Positions 51,363 to 62,110 of a stretch of DNA of 64,000 bases are shown one piece after another. The position numbers were made by a program, and so were the translations under genes. Below the pieces are notes generated by a model. The model ran no database searches. It saw only the letters and a program-made list of their open reading frames with translations, and was not told where the DNA came from. Source of the stretch: Nemopilema nomurai (lineage: Eukaryota; Cnidaria; Scyphozoa; Rhizostomeae; Rhizostomatidae); NCBI GenBank assembly GCA_003864495.1, contig ML133458.1, forward strand, positions 806,001 through 870,000. The letters are read 5' to 3'. Positions within the stretch are counted from its first letter, which is position 1. The number at the start of each line of letters is the position of its first letter.

Positions 51363-53601
51363 AGTCACTGCATCTTCCTCAATTTCTTTAGCTTGCTGTG
51401 TAGCAGGCAAATCCTTTGCCACCTGTGATACAGCATTGGTCAAGTAGTCTGACAGTGGCTTAAATGGCTGGCTACTTGGAGTAAAGAAGTTGAAGCTTCT
51501 TCGAGACAAAAGTCTCAGTGCTCGCCAACCAAATTCACTCTTGTTGACAAGTTTGTATTCTTCTTCTATGCCTGCCTCTGGGTCAGCTTGCTCAATGGCT
51601 TCCTCAAAAAAATCTTGGAGGGTTGGTAGAAACTTTGTTCTGTTCTCTGCTTTGCAAGCTTCAAGGTTATTTGGACATATATTCCACAACCTTGTAAGTT
51701 CTTCACTTCCCAAGTCAAACTTTGACCTTTTGCTATGAGCCAAATCTTCCCCTATGCTTCTCGTCCTGGAACGCTTTGTGCTAATGGGGCTGTCTTTCTT
51801 GGCAAAGCTGGGGCATCCATCATTTTTCCAATTGATCCAGTTCTCTTCACGCTTAAGGACATGTGAGACAGCATTAGCAAACTTTTCCCCTTCAGGTGGT
51901 ATCTCACTCATAAGACTCACCACCTTACTTCTTGTTTCAGTTACCCATTGTTGTTGTTGCTCATTCAGAACCTGATTAGGTTTGGTATTAGTACACAAGT
52001 ACTGAAACAAAATCAGGAACTGCACAAAAAGATGCCTTCTAAAGTTTGTGTCACTTAATTGTAGATCCATGAGGTTTTCATTTGTCAAAAATTTTGGGAA
52101 GTACTGTTGTGCTCTATCTCCTTCCTTGATAATATCAGTGATTGTGATGCTATCTTTCAGGCTTGCACCCTTTCTTCTCTTTTGTACATATTCTAATTTG
52201 TAGCTTGAAAATGTTTTCAGTACCTGCAAACATCAACCAAATAATATTTACTGTGTAAGAGTGTAAATGACATTTATTATGTTATTTAAAGAAGGCACTT
52301 TGTAAAACCAAGGTGTTTTTGTAAAGAAAAGCCTAATAATTGTGCTTAAGAGTTTATTTCCCGATAAGTTAATCTTGCCAATGCAGACTAAAAAATATTT
52401 AAAATGTTATAGGTCAGGATAAAATGATGAAGATGCATTAATATTCTTATTAATTCAATGCACAACATATAGACAAAACCAGAAATTTTTACTATTCAAG
52501 ACATCATAGGCTTTACTGAGCAAGTTCATTGGCAAGGAGGAAATGGATAGCCTGTATAAGCAGCACTGCGGAGCGTTGAGAAAAGTAGGGGTCTAAAAAA
52601 GTGGGGGGGGGGAGCTAAAACCATTGAAAAAGAGGGTTTATTGGTAGTTTATTACTTAGTATTTGGCATTTTTGCAAAATGTGGGGGAGGGGGCTAAAGC
52701 CTGTATAAGGTAGAGTTGCAAGAAAGTAAGAAATAATGGCTAAGAACAAGTATGTGAGACAAAGTATTTATCTGAAGATATGGTACCAAGAGAGAGGAGA
52801 TAGACAGATAGAGAGAAGAATACCAACCTGGGCTACATTTACTCTAAGATTTCTCCACCCAATTGGTGTATAGCATTTTGCTGGGTTGCTAAAAAACTCC
52901 TGTAGGCTCCAAAGCTTTGTGTACAAATCAAAGTCTATTGGACTTGATGATGGGAGTTCACCTTCCTCTGTATCCATATGAATTGTGTCAGCTCGATCAC
53001 TGACACCATTGTCATTTCTGCCCCTTTTAAACAATGTGGTGTTTTCAGTGTGAAAGTGACTCATCAAATTCAAAGCTGATTTTTCTTCTAACGGGAAAAA
53101 TCTTGCCAGAAACAACTGGATCCTTCCACAAAAAATTGTGTTCTGTGACTTTGACAACCTGCGCAAAATATCGTTGCACATCCTGAGGAGGTGGTTTTTA
53201 CATGACGAAAAGAACAACTCAAGAGTCCAGGTTGACACACTTTCTTCCAAGAAATTGAACAGATCGCAGCATTTGTCTATCGTTAGCGTTTCAAAAACAT
53301 CTGACAACAATAGAACAGGTGTACTGCTAGTGCAAATGTTGTTCTTTGCACAGGAAATAGCAAACTTTACTATGGAGATCGCAAGGCCTAAATCCATTTC
53401 ATCTGACCACGTTAAGACTTCTTTTTGGAGACATTCTTTGAATGCTTGATCGCAACATGCTCTCTTGTCAAGGTCAGATCCATGAGGTACATCGATGAAT
53501 GCTCTTTCGATTTTATCCGTTATGAGATCGTTTTCCCTATTAGTTATGCATTCACAGAACGTAGCTTTTGTGGACGCAAAACTGAACGTTTCAACCGCCA
53601 T
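51330..53601 (-). CDS. THOC1: THOC1 (THO complex subunit 1 / Hpr1), apparently without death domain
   Basis: Core subunit of the nuclear THO/TREX complex that couples transcription to mRNP assembly and export. Exons 53601-52828 (258 codons, phase 0) and 52223-51330 (297 codons plus TAA), joined by GT-AG. Family landmarks: KNHLLRMCNDILRRLSKSQ with TIFCGRIQLFLARFFPL, DFDLYTKLWSLQEFF, FLTNENLMDLQLSDTNFRRH, EENWINWKNDGCPSF, EELTRLWNICPNNLEACK, and FFEEAIEQADPEAG followed by FGWRALRLLSRRS. The start at 53601 (AAAATGGCGG context) fits the family length better than an in-frame ATG at 53658. Length is 555 residues; animal orthologues are ~650 and end in a death domain, which is missing here. The tail TMQDRTSETTS-stop lies in a 61-bp tandem repeat. 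A missed 3' exon remains possible, and the single intron is unusual. Confidence 0.92.
52224..52827 (-). other. Only intron of THOC1
   Basis: 604 bp, GT-AG, phase 0. It contains a run of ten G (plus strand, 52603-52612) followed by AGCTAA, and a repeated AGCCTGTATAAG word (about 52550 and 52698) that may bracket a small insertion. Confidence 0.85.
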
Positions 53602-54667
53602 TTTGGATGCCTTCCTTGTGCCGCTTGCATGGATCTGAGGCAGATGGCTCCTTCGCATAACTCTTCAAATTGCGCTTGAATTCACAACAGAAGCACACAC
53701 GAATCATAATCAAAACTGAGTTACTTTGGCCAGAATGCCGTAGTGTCCAGTAATTGACTAATTTAATTATTTACATTTGTTGTAAAAGGTATTAAGGGTC
53801 AAGTTTTTTACTTGATGATACCTGCTTGTGGTGCAACATGCTGCTTCGCCAGGGATAAGCATTGCTGTATGGCCAAGGCTCCTTGAAGTTATGTTTTATA
53901 ATGTTGATGTTTCCTGTCCTGCTGTTCGTAAAAGGGCTCCACGCGTATAACATTTCATTTTATTTGCAAGGTATAGACTTTTTGACTCGTATAAAGATTT
54001 ATTTTTATTTAAGGTCAACACTATGTGTTTGATGGATGTACTTCAAAGCCTTAGAAAGATTAATCCCTTCGACTGGAGTGCTTTTCGCAGTCTTCCGCTG
54101 AATCAAATTTTTGAATAAAGAAACACTCACTTAACGAAAGCTGTAAGATGTTTTGAAATAGTCTTTTTTTATATTTTTCGACCACTCTATAGCTATTTGC
54201 ATCACATACCGTATATCTATGACGATAGCTACTTGAAAAAAGTCAAAAATTACTTCTTTATGTTTCTACCTATATATACTTGATGATAAGTGAATATATG
54301 TCTATTATTCGTGCATTTTTACGTAAAACTGCGCATGTTTCATTTGCAGAATGGCTGGGAGGGGCATGTCAAATATTGTCACTTTGGCCGTGTAAATTTG
54401 TACATTTTCAACTCTGAAAGCTCGCAACTACCCACTTCCCCGGCGACAGCCTCTGCGGTGGGGATGTGGATTTGCAAAAGACTGGATCGAGCGACCTATT
54501 GTTCTTGTCTTTTGATTGAAAGCAACCTGCTGACACTTTCGCGCGCCTTTCGCTTGTGACTATCTGGCGGGAACATTCAAACGGAATGGACACAGCGTGT
54601 GAACAACAAAATGAAGTTTGTTGTTAGCGAAGGAAGCGTATAACCAAGCAAGTTGAAGCAAGAACTT
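53602..54667. promoter_or_regulatory. Divergent upstream region of THOC1 and the 54.7-kb transcript
   Basis: About 1.07 kb between the THOC1 start (minus) and the first ATG considered on the plus strand. A GC-richer patch at 54.42-54.60 kb contains TTTCGCGC (54537-54544) and TGGCGGGAA (54565-54573), both good E2F-type sites 20 bp apart. A shared or plus-strand promoter is inferred, not shown. Confidence 0.35.
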
Positions 54668-57380
54668 ATGACAAAGAAATTTGAGATGAAGAATCTAATA
54701 ACAAGAAAAATGTTGAGTGATCTTCAACGTAAGTACACCTTTTTTGTAGATTGGCCTAACTCTTCTTTAACATGACAATCAAAATAAAGCTAGAAAGCTA
54801 AGAACATTTTTTAAAATGAAGTAGAATGTTGAGCATTATTAAATTCATATTCCCTGTGTATAACTTAATCCATCAAAATGGTGGCGAAACAGTAAAATAG
54901 CGGGTGCATTCAGGTAGGAGCATTAGTTGAACAGGTAGAAGTTCCATAATTGCCTGCAATAAGTTGCCACTAATGTCATGTTTTTCATGTTGACTCGTTT
55001 ATTTATATTTTTCTCATGACTCATCTTTTTATATTTTTCTCTTTAGAATGTCGGAATGAATCAATGAGATTTGCTCTAAAATTATTTCTTGTAACTGTTT
55101 TTTCTTTATACGGTTTCTCTACTTCAGAACCTCCACTAGTGATGCTGTGTTTTTCATTGATACATATTTGTATTTCTCTATCTAAACCTACATCAAACTT
55201 CCCCTCATAAATATGAAAGATTGAAAAACATTGCTGAATTCTAAGAGGAGATTTTCTATTTTTATCAACTATGAACAACTCTGTCAAAAGCCTTGTTCTA
55301 TTTAGCTTTGATTGCAATTCCTTTGATTTCAGATGCAAAATAGCTCACAATTTCATTTCTATTCAGGCTTTCACCAGAATGGGATAAAACAAAGGTAATA
55401 GGCTTTTTGTGAGACTTGTTGCTCTTTGCTTCAATTAAATACTTCTTAATGAAAACTTATTGACTAAGGTCTATAATTCAGAAGTATTTTTTCTCTGTTT
55501 GGCTTTCAGAATTTCCAAAACGATTCTGACAATTTTCTACACTTTATAAGCACCCTGCAAGTACATATAAGTAAAACTTTTGGTTTTACTATAAATATGA
55601 GATCCTGGCAAGACTTACAATTATAGCTTAATTCCTTTCTCTTAGCCCATTTGTGAACCTATTTTGTTTTGAAACTCTCAAGTAGGTATTTTCCTAAAGT
55701 TTTAATAAGCTAAACTGCCATCAAATCCATTTGTCTTTGATTATTTTTATTAGGAATAATAGTGTATTGCATTTTAATGAATCTGTATTCATCCCATATT
55801 GTAGCTCTGCTACATTATATTCTATATTGTACTTGTCCAATTGTAGCTGTCGTGAATTTTAGAAAAACTTATTTAGCCTTGTGCACTATTTTCTTCTGTG
55901 TTATGACAGTTAATAGTATTAAAATTTTTTAAACTTTTCAGAACACACAGCCAGTGACTTAAAATATATAAACATGCTGATGCTCTGCTAGCTTGACAGA
56001 TAAAGGTAACAAGCTATTTTTTCCACCACTTAATAATTAGGTTTGTATCTTGCCTTTAGCCTTTGTTCTGAAGTTTAGCTCATATGAATAAATTATGATT
56101 GGTCTTAAACTATACTAACATTTTCTTTCAAAGATATGTGCAGATGATACTTCTTTCTGATTCCTGATATTTCAAATTTGGCATAGAAGTATATGTTCAA
56201 GTCATTTTACCAATTAGGTATGAGCAAGATAATGTTGATTGAAGTAGTAACTGCCACATTAAACAGCTATCTTGTATTTGTAGTATGTAATAATCCACAA
56301 TTGTTTAGACATGTAATTCTTTAAGCCATTTTTACTGCCTGTTTACAAGTGGTTCTTATCGTAATGAAGTATGACATCCATGAATTTCCTACCCAATTTG
56401 CATGTCCAAGCCAAAGAAAGTTAAGCACAAGAACAATAATAAATCAACCTGATATACTTTGGAGTAATTGCAAGAAATGCTGTTGATAGGTTATTGTCAA
56501 AATTGCCTCTAACTTGTTTGTATTCAATTTCCCTTTTTTTCTCATGGCAGAGCTTGATCTAAGTAAAATGAAAGAAACCTTCTTTATTCTAATGATCCTA
56601 GCATAAAGCCAATTGCTAGTTTTATTGTTTACTGGATGTTATATCTTTCTGGTCAGCTATGTCAATCATCATAATGCCTAACTCATGTTATTAAATTTTG
56701 CTTTACATCTTAATTTCAGGAAATATACAAAAGACTTCTTTGGAGGAGACTTTATTCCTTGGAACAACCTACAGTAAGTACTGTCAAATTTGCTTGTTCT
56801 TGTCTTTTTAAAGTTCTACAATTTACCTTCTTATAATAAATTTTGATCATCAAATTATTTTTCTTTGGTACTGTTTATTGTTTAACTTTGTTTTTATGAT
56901 ATCTATCATTTATAATTTTCCTGTTTTGATAGGGTAAAGAGTCAATAGTTTATTTACCACTATATTGACTACTATTTTGTTACCTTCTGGTAATCTCCTT
57001 CGTCTTTCCTAAAGCTAGCTGTTTGAAGACCAACATTTCTTTCTTTTTTCATTCCTAAATCTATTATATATCATTTTTTGTTAGTATGTTTAGTATCATG
57101 TTTCATATGGGTTGTCTCTTCAATAAGGCTAGTACTCAGTTCCACAATAATTAGTTCAGTTACAATTGAAATTCTAGCCTTTAGGGGGTTTTTAATGGCA
57201 TAGAAGAGGATTGCACATGTTCACAGTATTTGTCTTTCGTCTACCTAGGTTTTGATTCGGCTCTACACGTAATATTTTACATTGTCACATTGTTGATATT
57301 TCCCGTTTTTCATTATCAGAGTGAAGCTTGCATCTTCAAAATTCCACATCGAGGAAACATGCGATATGAGCCTGTGTTGA
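54668..57380 (+). CDS. Candidate four-exon small gene (67 residues), unrecognised
   Basis: Exons 54668-54728, 55367-55394, 56720-56773 and 57320-57380 (stop TGA) have GT-AG borders and consistent phases. The product starts MTKKFEMKNLITRK, has KYTKDFFGGDFIPWNN in the middle and ends SKFHIEETCDMSLC. The introns are T-rich on this strand, as in the plus-strand NOP56 gene, which supports transcription direction. Against it: short ATG-initiated frames precede the chosen ATG, one exon is only 28 nt, and alternative acceptors (55047, 55333, 55510) exist. A spliced non-coding RNA is equally possible. I do not recognise the protein. Confidence 0.25.
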
Positions 57381-57409
57381 TGAGCAGTTGAGAACAAAAG
57401 GTTAAAGAC

Positions 57410-58497
57410 ACGTGGCAGCTTTAGAGAGGTTATTAGTGACTAGCTGCTTTAGAACATATAGAAAGTAGTTGTTCAAGGTTGGGTAGAAAAAAGCTACTTA
57501 AGGTTTGACTGAACGAAGCCACTTGACGATCCAATGAAAGGAGACGTAGGAAGGCAGACACTGTTTATTGGGAACATCCCTAGTATAACCTTTATGCATT
57601 CCCAGCGATTTGTATTTGAAAATGGAGAGGGGCCGAAATGTAAAGATTTTGAAGAAGTTTAGTAAACGTATTATAATCATAGTCAGGGCCCTAATAACCA
57701 AACTGAATTACAGAATATCTGACCTCCCTTCTTCCTTCTTGTGAAATTTATTCTAAATTTTCCGACATGACCTGAACAATATTCTGTTCTACAATTGAGT
57801 GGGGCATGATCCCCTAGTTACGCCGACCCTGTTAAGAGTAAATGCAGGGCTGCTACTTAAGGAAACGAAAGAGTAGCTGCTTAATGACAAGTAGAAGGTC
57901 GCGAAATAAGAACACCTATAAGAAAGCCTGAAAAGAGCTATTTACATTGAATTGATTGCAGAAAGATATTCAAGGCTTGGTATTAAGTGTCTGCTTAAGG
58001 ATGAGTCAAAAAGAAACTAGCAACATAAGGACATCTAGTGTAGATTGCATGCATAGCAAGGGTAGCTAGAAACGTTATCTAGTAGTCAGCTATTCTTAAT
58101 TAAGGTAGCTATTTAAAGGCAAGTAACTGGTAGCTACCAAGGAATATTGTATAAAATGCATACTTAAGAACATACTTAAGCCTAGCTAGAAAGTAGATTC
58201 TTGCGAGTCAATGGAAGATAACACTTAAGAGTGCATGATAAGTAGCTTTATGGGAAAATACTGATGATAGTTGCTACTTCAAGGTCAATGAATTAATGAA
58301 AATAGCTACTTAAGCATACATAGAGCGTACCTACTAAAGGACATATAGCAAGATTCTAGTTAAGGTCATAAACAATGTGACTACGTAAGGACGCACCGAA
58401 ATAGCTAATTGAGTGCAAGTAAAAACTACTACAGGGTAGATTTCAAGAAGCTAATTAAGGTCACATGTCAATAGCAGCTTACAGACATGGAAAAAAT
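57410..58497. repeat. Degenerate left fringe of the TAGCTACTTAAGG satellite
   Basis: Scattered, diverged copies of AGCTACTTAAG and AAGTAGCTGCTTAA at irregular spacing, getting denser towards 58.5 kb. It begins right after the stop of the candidate small gene, so it may form its 3' UTR or an independent decayed array. Confidence 0.6.
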
Positions 58498-59582
58498 AGC
58501 TACTTAAGGGTAGTTATAGAGTAGCTACTTAAGGACGTATATAACAAATAACTACTCAAGGACGTATAGATCTAGCTACTGTAGTCAACGGTAGATATCA
58601 AGTAGCTACTGAAGGGTAGATAACCAATAGCTACTTAACGACGTATAGAAATAGCTATTTAAGGGTAGATATCCAGTAGCTACTCAAGGACGTATGGATA
58701 TAGCCACTTAAGGGTAGTTATAGTGTAGCTACTAAAGGAAGTATAGATCTAGATACTTAAGGGTATGTATAAAGTAGCTACTGAAGAGTAGATATCAAGT
58801 AGCTACTTAAGGGTATATAACAAATAACTACTCAAGGACGTATAGATCTAGCTACTGTAGTCAACGGTAGATATCAAGTAGCTACTGAAGGGTAGATAAC
58901 CAATAGCTATTAACGACGTATAGATAAGCTATAAAGGGTAGATATAGTAGTACTCAAGGACGTATGGATATAGCCACTTAAGGTAGTATAGTGTAGCTAC
59001 TAAGGACGTATAGATCTAGCTACTTAAGGGTAGTATAAAGTAGCTACTGTAGAGTAGATATCAAGTAGCTACTTAAGGGTATATAAGAAATAGCTACTTA
59101 AGGACGTATAGATATAGCTACTTAAGGGTAGACATAAAGTAGCTACTTAAGGATATATAGATATAGCTACTTAAGGGTAGATATAGAGTAGCTACTTAAG
59201 GACGTACAGATATAGCTACTTAAGGGTAGATATTAAGTAGCTACTTAAGGACGTAGAGATATAGCTACTTAAGGATAGACATAAAGTAGCTACTTAAGGA
59301 AATATAGATATAGCTACTTAAGGATAGATATAGAGTAGCTACTTAAGGACCTATAGATATAGCTAGTTAAGGGTAGATGAATAGTAGCTACTTAAGGACG
59401 TATAGATATAGCTACTTAAGGGAAGACATAAAGTAGCTACTTAAGGACGTATAGATATAGCTACTTAAGTGTAGACATATAGTAGCTACTTAAGGACGTC
59501 TAGATATAGCTACTTAAGGGTAGACATATAGTAGCTACTTAAGGACGTATATATATAGCTACTTAAGGGTAGATATAGAGTA
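58498..59582 (+). repeat. TAGCTACTTAAGG satellite, left arm (forward)
   Basis: Monomers of ~24-25 bp, each starting AGCTACTTAAGG, alternate between an ACGTATAGATAT type and a GTAGACATAAAG type. This gives a 49-bp dimer repeated about 20 times. The monomer contains two palindromes, GTAGCTAC and CTTAAG. A ~220-bp block at about 58532-58755 recurs at about 58815-59020, the second copy shortened by many single-base deletions. Confidence 0.93.
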
Positions 59583-60016
59583 GCTACTTAGTACCTGTAC
59601 TTAAGCAGCTACTTAGTACCTGTACTTAAGCAGCTACTTCGTACCTGTACTTAAGCAGCTACTTCGTACCTGTACCTTAAGCAGCTACTTCGTACCTGTA
59701 CCTTAAGCAGCTACTTCGTACCTGTACTTAAGCAGCTACTTCGTACCTGTACTTAAGCAGCTACTTCGTACCTGTACCTTAAGCAGCTACTTCGTACCTG
59801 TACCTTAAGCAGCTACTTCGTACCTGTACTTAATTCGCTAAGGTACAGGTACGAAGTAGCTGCTTAAGTACAGGTACGAAGTAGCTGCTTAAGGTACAGG
59901 TACGAAGTAGCTGCTTAAGGTACAGGTACGAAGTAGCTGCTTAAGGTACAGGTACGAAGTAGCTGCTTAAGTACAGGTACGAAGTAGCTGCTTAAGTACA
60001 GGTACTAAGTAGCTAC
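59583..60016. repeat. GTACCTGTAC core of the palindrome
   Basis: About ten forward copies of a 25-26-bp unit (CAGCTACTTCGTACCTGTAC followed by TTAAG or CTTAAG), then the axis AATTCGCT at about 59832-59839, then about seven copies of the reverse complement. The outermost unit on each side carries the same variant (ACTTAGTACC / GGTACTAAGT), so the two halves are true mirror images apart from copy number. Confidence 0.93.
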
Positions 60017-60899
60017 TCTATATCTACCCTTAAGTAGCTATATATATACGTCCTTAAGTAGCTACTATATGTCTACCCTTAAGTAGCTATATCTAGACGT
60101 CCTTAAGTAGCTACTTTATGTCTACACTTAAGTAGCTATATCTATACGTCCTTAAGTAGCTACTTTATGTCTTCCCTTAAGTAGCTATATCTATACGTCC
60201 TTAAGTAGCTACTTTATGTCTTCCTTTAAGTAGCTATATCTCTACGTCCTTAAGTAGCTACACTATATCTACCCTTAAGTAGCTATATCTATATATCCTT
60301 AAGTAGCTACTTAATATCTACCCTTAACTAGCTATTTCTCTACGTCCTTAAGTAGCTACTTAATATCTATCCTTAAGTAGCTATATCTATACGTCCTTAA
60401 GTAGCTACTTTATGTCTTCCTTTAAGTAGCTATATCTATACGTCCTTAAGTAGCTTCTCTATATCTACCCTTAAGTAGCTATATCTATATATCCTTAAGT
60501 AGCTACTTAATATCTACCCTTAACTAGCTATTTCTCTACGTCCTTAAGTAGCTACTTTATGTCTACCCTTAAGTAGCTATACCTATACGTCCTTAAGTAG
60601 CTACTTTATGTCTACCCTTAAGTAGCTATATCTATGTATCCTTAAGTAGCTACTTAATATCTACCCTTAACTAGCTATTTATCTACGTCCTTGAGTAGCT
60701 ATATCTATACGTCCTTAAGTAGCTACTATTTATCTACCCTTAAGAAGCTATATCTTTACGTCCTTAAGTGGCTACTTTATATCCACTCTTAGGTAGCTAT
60801 ATCTATACGTCCTCTTAAGTATATGTTAGTAGCTCTTCAGTAGCTATTTCTGTAGGTCATTAAGTAGCTACTACCCATCTATCTTTTAGCAGCTACTTT
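60017..60899 (-). repeat. TAGCTACTTAAGG satellite, right arm (reverse)
   Basis: Same satellite as the left arm in opposite orientation. The four dimers nearest the core mirror the left arm almost base for base, including the rare variants ACGTATATATA, ACGTCTAGATA and GTGTAGACATA. Further out the order of variants no longer matches. Copies decay into single words by about 60.9 kb. Confidence 0.93.
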
Positions 60900-62034
60900 C
60901 TGTAGCTAGTTTCTAGCTTTTTTGTACTAAATCTTAAGCAATGAATATGAAAAGACCTGGAAACAGCTATTCCATCAAGTCAAAGGAAGCTGGTCAGTAT
61001 AATTATTAAATGAAGTATCTCGTAAGGATATGCGACTTATAAAAGTTTTTCTTTAGTAGTGAAAAACTCATTGAGGAATTGATTACACATTTACTACCTT
61101 ATATTTTGCTATGTCTTGGACCGGCAAGTGGTCACCCGTTGGTGATGTTGGGCTGAAACTGTTGGTTATCCCTAAGATGCGCTGATTTCTGGCTATTAAT
61201 AACCGATGCGAATCATAGTAGCAAAACGGAGACTAAACAATAAGGTTTGAGCACTTTGCTGATCTCTTTTGATGATATTAATACACCCTCTGAAAAGCTT
61301 GGAAAAGGTCAAAAGGAAAATGATGAAAAATAATTGTAAAGTACTTTATGGTATATTTCATCCCAAACTAAGAACATTTAGACTTGAAGAACTACTACAC
61401 GTCATAATGGCTCCTTTCGCTTTTGAGTTTCTTTGCAACACCAGCACTTTACTGCGTTATTAACCAAACACCTGGCTCTAATTGCCTCCGGGGTGGCGTT
61501 GCCACCCCATGCCACCCAATGGCTACGGTCCTGCGTTATATGTCAAGTTTCCGATAGCAGCTCATTTTGGAAATGTTTTCGTTGAAAACGAAAGTGAATG
61601 GGGTAAAAGAGTCTTAATCGTGAGGAAACAGGGCACTGCACTAACTTTTACACCTTTAACGTTACATGCGTGTATATTGAAAAGGTGAACCAATACCGTG
61701 TTTCTCCATCTAAGTATTCCAAACTTTAATTGCTGAGGCTATTTAGCAACAAGAACCAAATTTCAAGAACCGGACACGAAAAAAGCATTCGTTGAACAGA
61801 CATCATTTTCAAGCATTTGTCAGTTTTCTGTGGCTCCGCCTCTCTTTCAAATCTCATGCACAGTCTCCTTTTCGTATTTGAGCATGCGCACTTTTGTTAA
61901 ACAAAACGTCGGCTGCCATATGCATGGCCTAGGCATATTCACGTTGAAAGTCTCTCACAATCAGTACAGAAAGTCCCAAATTTGCACGATAGAATAAGTA
62001 GTTACGATTCAAGCAAATGTTTTGCAAGGCTTTG
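60900..62034. other. Intergenic region upstream of SNRNP200
   Basis: Single-copy looking sequence between the satellite and the SNRNP200 promoter. Only short ORFs. A small repeat of GCCACCCC words occurs at about 61.49-61.52 kb. Nothing else recognisable. Confidence 0.5.
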
Positions 62035-62042
62035 TATAAATA
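62035..62042 (+). promoter_or_regulatory. TATA box of SNRNP200
   Basis: TATAAATA, 76 bp upstream of the SNRNP200 ATG. This predicts initiation near 62,065 and a ~45-nt 5' UTR. Well placed, but inferred from sequence only. Confidence 0.5.
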
Positions 62043-62110
62043 GATAAAGCGTTTCCACCAAAAGGGACTCACAAGAGTGTCTGGCTGGATTCATTTGAAG
62101 GCAAAAAACC

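Noticed and set aside
55021..55338. 105-codon minus-strand ORF (LHLKSKELQSKLNRTRLL...)
   Set aside because: It starts with TTG rather than ATG, has no convincing acceptor, and lies in a region whose T-rich bias points to plus-strand transcription. No family recognised.
58498..60899. CRISPR-like array in the satellite
   Set aside because: Units are continuous short tandem repeats with no unique spacers, they invert at an axis, and the DNA is eukaryotic.
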